Shown here in pieces: positions 35,578 to 44,252 of a stretch of 64,000 bases of DNA. This DNA is from Phascolarctobacterium sp. (lineage in GTDB: Bacteria; Bacillota; Negativicutes; Acidaminococcales; Acidaminococcaceae). Where the stretch lies: contig NZ_JAUNOQ010000008.1 of the NCBI RefSeq assembly GCF_030531065.1, positions 62,001 through 126,000 of the forward strand, written 5' to 3'. The first letter of the stretch is position 1. Each line of letters starts with the position of its first letter. The translations under genes were made by a program, and so were the position numbers. The notes beneath the pieces were generated by a model that was not told the DNA's origin, did not search any database, and saw only the letters and a program-made list of their open reading frames with translations.

Positions 35578-35606
35578 ATTATATACGCTTGTCCCCCCCC
35601 TGTCAA
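35578..35606 (-). promoter_or_regulatory. Autotransporter 2 promoter with G8 tract in the spacer
   Basis: -35 TTGACA (35601-35606), -10 TATAAT (35578-35583), spacer 17 bp beginning with eight G (35593-35600). The 17-bp spacer is optimal, so this copy may be the more active one. Confidence 0.82.
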
Positions 35607-35607
35607 A

Positions 35608-35632
35608 CAAAAGTCGTGTCGAGCGACTTTTG
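35608..35632. promoter_or_regulatory. Inverted repeat next to the -35 box, copy 2
   Basis: Arms CAAAAGTCG (35608-35616) and CGACTTTTG (35624-35632), 7-nt loop. Compared with copy 1 the inner GC pairs are swapped on both arms, so pairing is preserved. Confidence 0.65.
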
Positions 35633-35708
35633 TGTTGCAGCGCTCACGCGCTGGCTGCCTTAACTAAAGCCAGCAAAACCCCGAACGCTGAACGCTGTCA
35701 AAGCATAC

Positions 35709-35738
35709 AAAAAGAGCGCACCCTTCCGGATGCGCTCT
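35709..35738 (-). terminator. Terminator of rpsO
   Basis: AGAGCGCA / TGCGCTCT stem followed by TTTTTG on the minus strand, 16 bp after the stop. Confidence 0.88.
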
Positions 35739-35753
35739 GAAAGCTGTCGCTTA

Positions 35754-36020
35754 TTATTTACGGATACCCAGTTTAGCGATGATGGCACGATAACGCTCGA
35801 TGTCCTTGCTTTGCAGGTAGTTGAGCAGACCGCGACGTTTACCTACCATTTTCAGCAGGCCGCGACGGGAATGATGGTCTTTTTTATGCTCTTTCAGATG
35901 CTCGGTCAAGTATTTAATGCGCTCGGTCAGAACGGCGATTTGTACCTCCGGAGAACCGGTGTCGCCCTCGTGACGGGCATTGTCAAGAATTACGGCAGTT
36001 TTAGCTTCGCTAGTTAACAT
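35754..36020 (-). CDS. rpsO: 30S ribosomal protein S15
   Basis: 88-aa ribosomal protein binding 16S rRNA. The sequence [17 protein letters not shown] and [15 protein letters not shown] is characteristic. AGGAGG precedes ATG. It has its own promoter and a leader of about 80 nt, long enough for the autoregulation known for S15 in other bacteria, and ends in a strong terminator. Confidence 0.98.
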   Translation of the reverse strand: MLTSEAKTAVILDNARHEGDTGSPEVQIAVLTERIKYLTEHLKEHKKDHHSRRGLLKMVGKRRGLLNYLQSKDIERYRAIIAKLGIRK

Positions 36021-36107
36021 TGTTGTTTCCTCCTAAATTTTAAATTGCCAAAAGCATAGTAGCCGCTGGAGAGGCGCACCACCAAGCCTTGGTTCACATA
36101 CTGTGAT

Positions 36108-36136
36108 AGTATATCATACTCCCGCGCTCAAGGCAA
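36108..36136 (-). promoter_or_regulatory. Promoter of rpsO
   Basis: TTGCCT (36131-36136), 17-bp spacer, TATACT (36108-36113). The leader that follows contains CCAAGGCTTGG and GGTGCGCCTCTCC segments that could fold, possibly for S15 feedback. Confidence 0.65.
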
Positions 36137-36156
36137 GAGCTTTCTTGAAAATAACC

Positions 36157-37086
36157 TCAAAAGGATTGCAGGCATTCCAGGCAGGCAGCCTTATCCTGAG
36201 CAAGCTGCGCTTTCAGCGCAGCTAAAGAAGTAAATTTAACCTCGCCTCTCACGCGCTGCACAAACTGCACCGTCAGCTGCCGTCCATAAATATCTCCTGC
36301 AAAGTCAAAAATATGCGTTTCCAGCCGCGGCTTTTCCACATCGCCAAAGGTAGGATTTTTGCCGATATTCGCCATGCCGCCGTAGATTTTATCGCCCAGC
36401 AGCACACGCACCACATAAACCCCGCCCAAGGGAACAGCCAAACGGTTGTCCTCCAGCTCCAGATTCGCCGTAGGATACCCCAACAGCCTGCCGCGTTCGT
36501 TGCCGTGAGCCACCGTGCCGCTGATACTGTAGCTACGGCCCAGCATTCTGTTGGCCTCCACGATATCGCCTTCGGCAATCAAACGGCGGATGGCCGTACT
36601 GCTGATAACCATTGCGCCGTCGCTGACCAGACTGCGCACCAGCAGCGTAAAGCCCAGCTTAGCGGCGGACGCTCTCAGCGTAGCTACCGTACCCTCGCCC
36701 CTGATGCCGTAGGTAAAATTGCTGCCCACAACCAGGCAGCTATAGCCCAATGCTTGCAGGCGCTGCAAAAACTGCTCCGGCTCCAACCGCGCTACGCTTA
36801 GGTCAAAGGGAATATCCACCAGCACGTTGACGCCTAAATCCCGCAGCAGCTCCTGCTTCTGCTGGGGCGTAATCAAGGCCGGCGGCACCCTGTCCGGACG
36901 AAAGCAGGCATAGGGGTGGTTGCTGAAGGTAAACACAGCCAGCTTGCCCCCCGTTTTCAGCGCCTGCTCCCTGGCCGTGCGGATAACGTCCACATGGCCG
37001 CGGTGCAGCCCGTCAAAGGTACCCAAAGCCACTACGCAGGGAACATTAAATTTATGTAATTGTCCTAAAGCAGTGATTATTTCCAT
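36157..37086 (-). CDS. ribF: Bifunctional riboflavin kinase / FAD synthetase
   Basis: 309-aa enzyme making FMN and FAD. N-terminal nucleotidyltransferase domain: LGTFDGLHRGHVDVI and ISSTAIR. C-terminal kinase domain: GRLLGYPTANLEL and GMANIGKNPTF. ATG 37086 follows AGAGG by 7 nt and overlaps the truB stop (TGATG); TTG 37092 is less likely. Position beside truB is the usual Firmicutes arrangement. Confidence 0.96.
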   Translation of the reverse strand: MEIITALGQLHKFNVPCVVALGTFDGLHRGHVDVIRTAREQALKTGGKLAVFTFSNHPYACFRPDRVPPALITPQQKQELLRDLGVNVLVDIPFDLSVARLEPEQFLQRLQALGYSCLVVGSNFTYGIRGEGTVATLRASAAKLGFTLLVRSLVSDGAMVISSTAIRRLIAEGDIVEANRMLGRSYSISGTVAHGNERGRLLGYPTANLELEDNRLAVPLGGVYVVRVLLGDKIYGGMANIGKNPTFGDVEKPRLETHIFDFAGDIYGRQLTVQFVQRVRGEVKFTSLAALKAQLAQDKAACLECLQSF

Positions 37087-37964
37087 CAGCAATCCTCTGG
37101 CATTTTATAGTGAGCAAAAATTTTTTCCGCCTGTACCCTTCCCTCAAGACAGCGGCCGATACCTAAAAACTCCTCCGCTGGACCCAGCAGCACATACTGC
37201 CCTGCAGCAACACCCGCCATAGTGGTGCGCACGCCGTTGGTAATGCGCGCCGCCTGTCTGGCGCTCAGCGGCAAACGCGGCAAATGCGCCACCGCCGTCA
37301 CCGGCGCGGCAGCGCAGCCCTCCGGGTCAGCCGCAATTTCCTGCAAGGTATGGGACTGGTTCAGTGTATAAGCGCCCACCTGGGTACGCAGCAAAAAGCT
37401 CATCGTGCCGCAGGTTCCCAACGCCGCCGCCATATCCTCGCCCAAGACGCGGATGTAGGTTCCCTTGCTGCATTCCACCGCCACAGTAAAGGAAGCAGGC
37501 GTAAAGTGCAGCAGCTCCAGCTTATAGATTTCGATAGGCCGCGGCCGGCGTTCTACCTCCACGCCGCGCCGTGCCAGCTCGTACAGCTTATGGCCATTGA
37601 CCTTCAAGGCGCTGTACATGGGCGGCAGCTGCAGCTGCGGTCCGGTAAACCGCGCCAACAGCGCTTCTAAGCCTGCCTGTGTTAATTGCGGCACAGGCAG
37701 CTCTTTAATCACTCTGCCGCTGTCATCGCCGGTGTCAGTTTGTTGGCCCAGGGTAAATTCGGCAATATACTGCTTGCGTCCCTCCACGGCAAATTCCAGC
37801 AGTCTGGTAGCCGTGCCTGCAAAAACAGGAAGAACTCCTGCCGCGTCAGGGTCAAGAGTTCCCCCATGTCCGATTTTTTTCGTTTGCAGCGCCCGGCGCA
37901 AAAAGCCGATCACATCGTGACTGGTCATGCCGGGCGGCTTCAACACATTAAAAATCCCGTCCAT
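37086..37964 (-). CDS. truB: tRNA pseudouridine-55 synthase
   Basis: 292-aa enzyme forming pseudouridine 55 in tRNA. The catalytic Asp is in GHGGTLDPDAAGVLPV. KPPGMTSHDVI at the N-terminus and SKGTYIRVLGEDMA in the middle are family signatures, and a short PUA-like C-terminal domain is present. The ATG overlaps the nrnA stop by one base. Confidence 0.97.
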   Translation of the reverse strand: MDGIFNVLKPPGMTSHDVIGFLRRALQTKKIGHGGTLDPDAAGVLPVFAGTATRLLEFAVEGRKQYIAEFTLGQQTDTGDDSGRVIKELPVPQLTQAGLEALLARFTGPQLQLPPMYSALKVNGHKLYELARRGVEVERRPRPIEIYKLELLHFTPASFTVAVECSKGTYIRVLGEDMAAALGTCGTMSFLLRTQVGAYTLNQSHTLQEIAADPEGCAAAPVTAVAHLPRLPLSARQAARITNGVRTTMAGVAAGQYVLLGPAEEFLGIGRCLEGRVQAEKIFAHYKMPEDC

Positions 37965-38914
37965 TACACCAGCCTGCCCAGTTCAGTCAAAAGCTGCCGC
38001 CGAGCCTCCTCCACCGGCGCGTAAATCGTGCAGCCTGCGGCCCGCAGATGGCCGCCGCCGCCGAAGCGCACCGCTACCTGCGCTACGTCCACGCTTTGGG
38101 AGCGCATGCTGACGCGGGTCACCTCCGGCTCCACCGCCTTAAACATCACGGCAATTTCTACGCCTTCAATATAGCGCGGATAGGATACAAAGCTGTCCGT
38201 ATTGGCTTCCTTATTGTATAAATCGTTGGTGATTGTCAGGTACGCTATCCTGCCGTCATGCTCAAAGGTCAGCGACGGCAGCACCTTGCCCAGCAGCTCC
38301 ACCGTGGCCCGCGAACGCATATCCAGACAGTCGCTGATTTCGTCAGGGTGCACGCCGTACTCCAACAGCATAGCCGCCTGGCGCATGGTTTTGGGCGTAG
38401 TATTGCCGTAACGGAAGGAGCCGCAGTCCGTAGTTATAGCAGTGTAAAAGCATACCGCCATCTCATGATCCAGCTGCCAGCCCATAGCCGCGAATAAATC
38501 GCACATTACCTCGCCCGTGGCCGCAGCCTCCGCGTCAAGATAAAGATAATCGGCAAAGCGGGTATTGGAAATGTGATGGTCGATATTCAGCAGAGTTTTA
38601 TAGCGCACCTGCGTCGCCGCCAGACCAATGCGGTCAAAGGAGCTGGCGTCGATTACGGCCAGCATATCGGCCTCTGCCACAACGTCGGCCGCAGGACGCT
38701 GCACCAGCTTTATTCCCGGCAAAAAGCCGAAGCTGGCGTTAATCTGGTCGTCGCAGTATACGGTTACTTCCTTGCCCTGCTGCCGCAAAAAACGCGCCAG
38801 GCCCAAGGCGGAGCCCAGCGTATCGCCGTCCGGGCTCACATGGGTACACAGAACTATTTTTTCAGCCTGCAAAAGCAGCGCGCCTGTTTCCTGCAAAGAA
38901 AGGTTTTTACTCAT
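37964..38914 (-). CDS. nrnA: DHH family nanoRNase / pAp phosphatase
   Basis: 316-aa DHH-DHHA1 phosphoesterase that degrades very short RNAs and dephosphorylates pAp. Metal-binding motifs: THVSPDGDTLGS, VIDASS, NIDHHISN (the DHH), and TDCGSFRY. The C-terminal DHHA1 motif is FGGGGHLRAAG. It overlaps rbfA by 8 bp. Confidence 0.94.
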   Translation of the reverse strand: MSKNLSLQETGALLLQAEKIVLCTHVSPDGDTLGSALGLARFLRQQGKEVTVYCDDQINASFGFLPGIKLVQRPAADVVAEADMLAVIDASSFDRIGLAATQVRYKTLLNIDHHISNTRFADYLYLDAEAAATGEVMCDLFAAMGWQLDHEMAVCFYTAITTDCGSFRYGNTTPKTMRQAAMLLEYGVHPDEISDCLDMRSRATVELLGKVLPSLTFEHDGRIAYLTITNDLYNKEANTDSFVSYPRYIEGVEIAVMFKAVEPEVTRVSMRSQSVDVAQVAVRFGGGGHLRAAGCTIYAPVEEARRQLLTELGRLV

Positions 38915-39284
38915 CTTGCCCTTCCTCAGCCGCAGGCTTTTCTTCTTTTTTAATCTTGTCCAGGATGCTCTGGATATGGGCGCTGTATTCCATGGAGGTA
39001 TCCTTTTGCAATATCAGCGTGGGCGCAAAGCGCAGGCGGATGCGTTTGGCGATTTCCGTGCGCATAAAGCCCAGCGCCTTATTCAGTGCCTGCCAGGTTG
39101 CCTCCTGTTTATCCTGAGGTCCGTAAAGGCTGATAAAAACCTTGGCATAGCTCATATCGTCAGTCAGCTCTACGCCGGTAACGGTAACGAACTGGATGCG
39201 CGGGTCCTTAACGTCATGCAGCAGCATCTTGCTGATTTCATGCTGGATGGCCTCCTGAACCTTCTCTACTCTTAATCTTGCCAT
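38907..39284 (-). CDS. rbfA: 30S ribosome-binding factor A
   Basis: 125-aa KH-fold protein for late 30S maturation. RVEKVQEAIQHEISKML, the VTVTGVELTDDMSYAKVFIS core and LRFAPTLIL are typical. An acidic/lysine tail follows residue 110. GAGG precedes ATG. It sits between infB and nrnA. Confidence 0.95.
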   Translation of the reverse strand: MARLRVEKVQEAIQHEISKMLLHDVKDPRIQFVTVTGVELTDDMSYAKVFISLYGPQDKQEATWQALNKALGFMRTEIAKRIRLRFAPTLILQKDTSMEYSAHIQSILDKIKKEEKPAAEEGQDE

Positions 39285-39299
39285 ATTTATATCCTCAAG

Positions 39300-41897
39300 C
39301 TATTCTACTGCAACCTCTTCCATGTCGTAGACCTCAAAGACGTCGCCCTCTTTGATATCGCGGTATTTTTCCAACGTGATACCGCATTCAAAGCCCTGGG
39401 CAACCTCCTTAACGTCGTCCTTAAAGCGGCGCAGAGATTCAATTACATCCTCATGCAGCACGATGCCGTCGCGCACAATACGCACCTTGGAGCTGTTGGT
39501 AACCTTGCCCTCCAGTACATAGCAGCCTGCGATAAGCAGCTTGGAAATAGTAATCAGCTGGCGTACCTCTACGCGTCCCTGTACGACCTCCTTGAATTTA
39601 GGAGCCAGCATACCCTTGATAGCCGCTTCTACATCGTTCAAAGCGTCGTAAATTACACGGTAGGTGCGTACGTCGACCTTTTCCATTTCAGCGGCCTTGC
39701 GGGCGTTGGCATCGGGACGCACGTTAAAGCCGATAATCAGTGCGTTAGCGGCGGAAGCCAGCATAACGTCGGACTCTGTGATAGCGCCTACGCCGGCATG
39801 AACGACAACTACCTTAACCTCGTCGTTTTTAATCTTCTCCAGAGAAGCCTTCAAAGCCTCGATAGTGCCCTGTACGTCGGCCTTAACGACGATGTCCAGC
39901 TCCTTCAGCTCGCCCTCCTGGATACGCTGGAACAAATCGTCCAGAGAAACCTTGGCGTTGAGCTTGATTTCCTCTTCTTTCTTCTTAGCGATACGCTTTT
40001 CAGCAACGCTGCGGGCGATTTTTTCGTCCGTGCTGTCCAAAATATCGCCGGCCTGGGGCACATCGTTCAAGCCCAGTACCTCAACAGGAGTGGACGGCAG
40101 CGCCTTCTTCACCTTTTCGCCGCGGTCGTTGATCATAGCGCGCACCTTACCGTAGGACGTACCTGCGATAATGGTATCGCCGATATGCAGCGTGCCGCGC
40201 TGTACCAAAACGGTAGCGACGGGGCCGCGACCCTTATCCAGCTGCGCTTCGATGATGGTGCCGTGAGCGGGCAGATTGGGGTTAGCCTTCAGCTCCTGCA
40301 TTTCGGCAACCAGCAGGATCATCTCCAGCAAGTCGGTGATGCCTGTTTTTTGGTGAGCGGAAACCGGCACCATAATGGTGTCGCCGCCCCAATCCTCAGG
40401 AATCAGCTCCTGCTCTGCCAGCTGCTGCTTAACGTGGTCGGGGTTAGCGCCCGGACGGTCCATTTTATTGATAGCCACGATAATGGGCACCTTAGCGGCC
40501 TTGGCGTGGTTAATTGCTTCGATGGTTTGGGGCATTACGCCGTCGTCGGCTGCTACTACCAGAATAGCCACGTCGGTAACCTGAGCGCCGCGGGCGCGCA
40601 TAGCGGTAAAGGCTTCGTGACCGGGAGTATCCAGGAAAACGATTTGCTTGCCCTGATAATTTACTTTATAAGCGCCGATATGCTGCGTAATACCGCCGGC
40701 CTCGCGCGCCGTAACATTGGTTTTGCGAATAGCGTCCAGCAGAGAGGTCTTGCCGTGGTCTACGTGGCCCATAACCGTAATAACGGGCGGACGCGGCAGA
40801 CGCTTTTCAGGCGGATCCTCTACCTCCGGAATTTCCGTCGGGTCTTCTTCGGGCGCCTTCTGGCCTACCTCAACGCCGAAATTATCGCCGATGAGCTGCG
40901 CCGTATCAAAATCAATATCCTGATTGATGGTAACCATCATGCCCAGCATAAAGAGAGCCTTAATAACCTCGTTGACCTCGCGCTTAATCAGCTTAGCAAA
41001 TTCCTGTACATTGATGGACTCGCCCACCTCTACATAGGTAGGACGCACAATTTCTACCGGAGCGGCGGGAGCCTTAGGCGCATTGGTCGGCTTACGGTTG
41101 CGGTTAACCGGCATCTGATGGCCTGCGCTACGGTTAGGACGGCTTTCCTTCGTAGCATAGGAGCCCTTAATCTGCGGCTTTTCCTTGCGGCTCTTGCCTG
41201 CGTTGCGGCTGCCCTGACGGTTATCGCCGCGAGCGCTCTCGCTGCGGCTGCTGCCGCCTGCCGGACGCGCCGAAGCCATGGAACGGCTTTCGCCATGTGC
41301 TGACTGTCCCGGCTGCTGTCCCTTCGGTCCTATGAAGATGCCTCCCTGGCGGTTGCCGCCCTGACGGCTGCCGCCCTGGCGATTATCGCTGCGCCCGCCC
41401 TGCTGGCCGCTGCGGCCTTGCTGTGGACGATCGCCGCGACCGTTCTGCTGGCCGCCGCGATTCTGCTGCGGACGGTTATCCTGACGCGCGCTCTGCTGGC
41501 CGCCGCGGCTCTGCTGCGGACGGTTATCCTGACGCGCGTTCTGCTGGTTATTGCCGGGACGGCTGTCCCCGCGGCCTCCTTGACCATTATTGGTGCGTTG
41601 GTTCTGATTATTTTGCTGCATAGTCCTCTGTCCGTTAGTATTAGCCTTCATATTTTTTTGCGGCTGTTCCTTTTTTACAGGAGCCGCCTGCTTTGCCGGT
41701 TCCGGCTTGGCAGCCTTGGGAGCTGCCTTCGGAGCCTCCGGCTTTTTATCATAGGCCTTGCGGATAACGGCCATTACCTGTTCGTCTGCGCCGCTGAAAT
41801 TTTTCTTATCAATATTATGCTTCTTTAATAATTCAAGTACTTCATTTACATGCTTGCCGTAATCGGCAGCAACCTCGTATATTCTCTTGTTACCCAT
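39300..41897 (-). CDS. infB: Translation initiation factor IF-2
   Basis: 865-aa GTPase that brings initiator tRNA to the 30S subunit. The N-terminal IF2_N domain (about 1-55) is followed by a long low-complexity linker (about 60-260), rich in Gln, Arg, Gly and Asn and with repeated [14 protein letters not shown] units. The second IF2_N domain is near 290-345. The G domain (about 370-540) has [18 protein letters not shown] and NKMD. Domains II-IV are complete. The linker length varies widely among species and is not needed for GTPase function. Confidence 0.98.
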   Translation of the reverse strand: MGNKRIYEVAADYGKHVNEVLELLKKHNIDKKNFSGADEQVMAVIRKAYDKKPEAPKAAPKAAKPEPAKQAAPVKKEQPQKNMKANTNGQRTMQQNNQNQRTNNGQGGRGDSRPGNNQQNARQDNRPQQSRGGQQSARQDNRPQQNRGGQQNGRGDRPQQGRSGQQGGRSDNRQGGSRQGGNRQGGIFIGPKGQQPGQSAHGESRSMASARPAGGSSRSESARGDNRQGSRNAGKSRKEKPQIKGSYATKESRPNRSAGHQMPVNRNRKPTNAPKAPAAPVEIVRPTYVEVGESINVQEFAKLIKREVNEVIKALFMLGMMVTINQDIDFDTAQLIGDNFGVEVGQKAPEEDPTEIPEVEDPPEKRLPRPPVITVMGHVDHGKTSLLDAIRKTNVTAREAGGITQHIGAYKVNYQGKQIVFLDTPGHEAFTAMRARGAQVTDVAILVVAADDGVMPQTIEAINHAKAAKVPIIVAINKMDRPGANPDHVKQQLAEQELIPEDWGGDTIMVPVSAHQKTGITDLLEMILLVAEMQELKANPNLPAHGTIIEAQLDKGRGPVATVLVQRGTLHIGDTIIAGTSYGKVRAMINDRGEKVKKALPSTPVEVLGLNDVPQAGDILDSTDEKIARSVAEKRIAKKKEEEIKLNAKVSLDDLFQRIQEGELKELDIVVKADVQGTIEALKASLEKIKNDEVKVVVVHAGVGAITESDVMLASAANALIIGFNVRPDANARKAAEMEKVDVRTYRVIYDALNDVEAAIKGMLAPKFKEVVQGRVEVRQLITISKLLIAGCYVLEGKVTNSSKVRIVRDGIVLHEDVIESLRRFKDDVKEVAQGFECGITLEKYRDIKEGDVFEVYDMEEVAVE
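41408..41575. repeat. Tandem repeats in the infB linker
   Basis: On the plus strand the unit CGGACGGTTATCCTGACGCG recurs at 60-bp spacing with CTGCTGGCCGCCGCG between, encoding repeated Gln/Arg/Gly/Asn-rich peptides. In-frame repeat number could change by slippage without breaking infB. Confidence 0.6.
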
Positions 41898-41927
41898 GCA
41901 TCCACCTCCAGACTAGATATAAGGGGA

Positions 41928-42224
41928 TTATTTTTTCATCAGCATACCGGCAAAATTACTGTCCGTAATCGCCACCGCAGCCCGCTGCGCTTTACCGATA
42001 GCGCCGCCCAGCTCTGCGCGGCTCAGCAGCTCCAGCACGGGAACGCCCGCCTGCTCCGCCAGGTAATACAAATCCTTTTTGGAATTAGGCGCCGCGTCTT
42101 GCGCCAGCACCAGCAGCTCGACAGTACCGCTCTTGAGAGCGCCGCGCACGGCAAAATCTCCCGAAACGGCTTTGCCCGCCTTTTGGGCCAGACCTAAAGC
42201 AAAGGCCGCTTTATTGTTGCCCAT
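41928..42224 (-). CDS. L7Ae-type RNA-binding protein (YlxQ family)
   Basis: 98-aa L7Ae/L30e-fold protein, encoded between rnpM and infB in most Firmicutes. The core is ALGLAQKAGKAVSGDFAVRGA and LVLAQDAAPNSKKD. ATG 42224 has GGAGG 9 nt upstream and overlaps the preceding gene by 14 bp; an in-frame ATG at 42263 is less likely. It probably binds kink-turn RNA. Confidence 0.9.
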   Translation of the reverse strand: MGNNKAAFALGLAQKAGKAVSGDFAVRGALKSGTVELLVLAQDAAPNSKKDLYYLAEQAGVPVLELLSRAELGGAIGKAQRAAVAITDSNFAGMLMKK

Positions 42225-42486
42225 GTTCCAAGTCCTCCAGCAGCTGACGATATACTTCTTCACTGACAGGCTTTTCCAAAGCCCGCTCTAAACGCTTCTC
42301 CTTTACGGCTTTGGTAATGCACGCCTTATCGGGGCACACATACGCGCCGCGGCCGTTCTTCTTACCCGTCAGGTCAAGGCTTATCTCACCTTCGGGAGAA
42401 CGGACAATGCGCAGCAAAGCCTTTTTATCCTTCATTTCATTGCAGCCCACACATTTGCGCTGCGGTATTTTCTTTACCTTCATCAT
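42211..42486 (-). CDS. rnpM: YlxR / RNase P modulator RnpM
   Basis: 91-aa YlxR (DUF448) family RNA-binding protein; family members have been linked to control of RNase P. Signatures: RKCVGCNEMKDKKALLRIV and GRGAYVCPDKAC. The ATG overlaps the nusA stop as ATGA. Confidence 0.93.
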   Translation of the reverse strand: MMKVKKIPQRKCVGCNEMKDKKALLRIVRSPEGEISLDLTGKKNGRGAYVCPDKACITKAVKEKRLERALEKPVSEEVYRQLLEDLEHGQQ

Positions 42487-43547
42487 TGCTTTTGTTCCGC
42501 TACAGCGGCCTCTTCCTTAGCCTGAGACTCGCTCTTAATATCGATCTTCCAGCCGGTCAGCTTAGCTGCCAGGCGCGCGTTTTGCCCCTCCTTACCGATA
42601 GCCAGGGACAGCTGGTAATCAGGCACTACCACGCGGCAGATTTTTTCTTCTTCATTAACAGTAGTGCTGACAACCTTTGCCGGACTCAAAGCGTTAGCCA
42701 CATACTGAGCGGGGTCCTCGCTGTATTTGACGATATCGATTTTTTCGCCGCGCAGCTCGTTGACGATGGTCTGCACGCGCATACCCTTATGGCCTACGCA
42801 TGCGCCTACGGGATCGACGTTTTCATCCTCGGTATACACGCTGATTTTAGAACGCATACCCGGCTCGCGGGCCACCGATTTAATTTCCACGATGCCGTCG
42901 TGAATTTCAGGCACCTCCAGCTCAAATAAACGCTTCAGCAAACCCGGATGCGTGCGGGAAACCATGATTTGCGGTCCCTTGCTGGAACGCTTAACCTCTA
43001 CGATAAAGGTTTTCATGCGGTCATGGTACTGGTAAATTTCGCCGGGAATCTGCTCGTTGGGAGTCAGCACGGCCTCTACCTTGCCCAAATCGATATACAC
43101 GTTTTTGTTTTCCATACGTTGGATAATGCCGGTCACGATGTCCTGATTGCGGCTCTGGAAACGCTCGTAAACTTGTCCGCGCTCCGCCTCGCGAATGCGC
43201 TGCACAACAACCTGCTTGGCGTTCTGCGCCGCAATGCGGCCAAAATTTTTCGGAGTAACCTCCACCTCTACGATATCGCCTACGGCATAGCGCGGGTCGA
43301 TAACCTGCGCTTCGGTCAAGGACATTTCCGTATCGTCGGCAGGCTCGCCTTCTACTACAGTATGCTGAGCATAAACGTGAATTTCGCCAGTTTCCTTATT
43401 CATATCCACCCTGACATTCTGGTTGGAATTAGAATTTTTCTTATAAGCAGCAACCAAAGCATCCTCAACGGCCTGGAACAGAAGCTCGGGTTCAATGCCC
43501 TTCTCCTTTCCCAATTCTTGAACAGCTGAGATAAAATCTGCGTTCAC
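42483..43547 (-). CDS. nusA: Transcription termination/antitermination protein NusA
   Basis: 354-aa RNA polymerase-associated factor. N-terminal domain (1-125), S1 domain (about 130-200), and two KH domains, with [17 protein letters not shown] and [16 protein letters not shown]; it has no C-terminal acidic repeats, as usual in Firmicutes. The start is GTG 43547 with GGAGG upstream. It follows rimP in the operon. Confidence 0.97.
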   Translation of the reverse strand: MNADFISAVQELGKEKGIEPELLFQAVEDALVAAYKKNSNSNQNVRVDMNKETGEIHVYAQHTVVEGEPADDTEMSLTEAQVIDPRYAVGDIVEVEVTPKNFGRIAAQNAKQVVVQRIREAERGQVYERFQSRNQDIVTGIIQRMENKNVYIDLGKVEAVLTPNEQIPGEIYQYHDRMKTFIVEVKRSSKGPQIMVSRTHPGLLKRLFELEVPEIHDGIVEIKSVAREPGMRSKISVYTEDENVDPVGACVGHKGMRVQTIVNELRGEKIDIVKYSEDPAQYVANALSPAKVVSTTVNEEEKICRVVVPDYQLSLAIGKEGQNARLAAKLTGWKIDIKSESQAKEEAAVAEQKQ

Positions 43548-43574
43548 TTAGTACGCCTCCTAGTTTTTGTATTT

Positions 43575-44051
43575 TTAAAAATCAATATGCGGTCTGATAT
43601 TAGCTATCAGCCTGCGTTCAATGCGGTCCGGATTTTTAAATTCCTTACCTTTAATAATTTTTTTCACCCAAACTGCCTCGTCGTCATGGGATACCAGTAC
43701 CCCGACCAGGCTTTTGAGCCCTTCCCACGGAGCAAAGAACATAATGTCCACCTTGCTGCCATACGCCGCGATAAAATCTTTATCCTTTTTCAGCGGCCTG
43801 TCAATGCCGGGCGAAGACACCTCCAGAAAATACTTTTCAGGAATCGGGTCCTTTGCGTCCAGTACAGCCGTAAGCTTTTCGCTGACCAGCTGGCAATCGT
43901 CAATTTCCACGCCGCCCGGCTTGTCCAAAAAGATACGCAGATACCAGTCCTTTTCGCGCACATATTCCACATCCACCAAGGTCATCTCGGTATCCTGCAA
44001 AATAGGCTCCACCATTTCGGCGATCAGCGCTTCAACCTCTTTAGCCTGCAT
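43575..44051 (-). CDS. rimP: Ribosome maturation factor RimP
   Basis: 158-aa 30S assembly factor. LVDVEYVREKDWYLRIFLDKPGG and the LEVSSPGIDRPL signature are typical. ATG 44051 follows GGAGGTG; an in-frame start at 44123 falls in the leader hairpin and is unlikely. It is the first gene of the nusA-infB operon. Confidence 0.95.
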   Translation of the reverse strand: MQAKEVEALIAEMVEPILQDTEMTLVDVEYVREKDWYLRIFLDKPGGVEIDDCQLVSEKLTAVLDAKDPIPEKYFLEVSSPGIDRPLKKDKDFIAAYGSKVDIMFFAPWEGLKSLVGVLVSHDDEAVWVKKIIKGKEFKNPDRIERRLIANIRPHIDF

Positions 44052-44090
44052 CAGCTTCACCTCCATATTTAGTTTTTTGCATAATAAGCG

Positions 44091-44119
44091 GAAAGAGCGG
44101 GTATCGCACCCACTCTTTC
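44091..44119 (-). promoter_or_regulatory. Leader hairpin of the rimP-nusA-infB operon
   Basis: GAAAGAGTGGGT pairs with ACCCGCTCTTTC in the leader RNA, 40 nt before the rimP start. There is no U-run directly after it. A similar hairpin is commonly seen ahead of rimP-nusA operons in Firmicutes; NusA-linked feedback is an inference. Confidence 0.55.
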
Positions 44120-44147
44120 TCAAAGAATACTTATATTTTCTATTGCT

Positions 44148-44176
44148 ATTATAACATTATCCTGCGCCTATGGCAA
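44148..44176 (-). promoter_or_regulatory. Promoter of the rimP-nusA-infB operon
   Basis: TTGCCA (44171-44176), 17-bp spacer, TATAAT (44148-44153). Confidence 0.8.
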
Positions 44177-44252
44177 GAGCTTACTACTACATCTGCTGCC
44201 GTTAGAGCTAAATTTTACAAGAAATTATGCCTCAGTAGCTCCTGCGGCGTAA

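Larger units (their letters stand above)
35365..35660 (-). repeat. Shared autotransporter 5' region, copy 2
   Basis: Counterpart of 19870-20165. The signal-peptide codons, leader, promoter with poly-G, inverted repeat and the CAGCGC/GCGCTG hairpin all occur in the same order. The gene-free stretch 35434-35753 is made up of this leader, the promoter and the rpsO terminator. Confidence 0.8.

Noticed and set aside
39453-41303. 616-codon plus-strand frame opposite infB
   Set aside because: Antisense shadow of infB with no ribosome site or domain.
44091-44119. Intrinsic terminator before rimP
   Set aside because: No U-run follows directly after the stem, and a good promoter stands just upstream, so it is more likely a leader hairpin.
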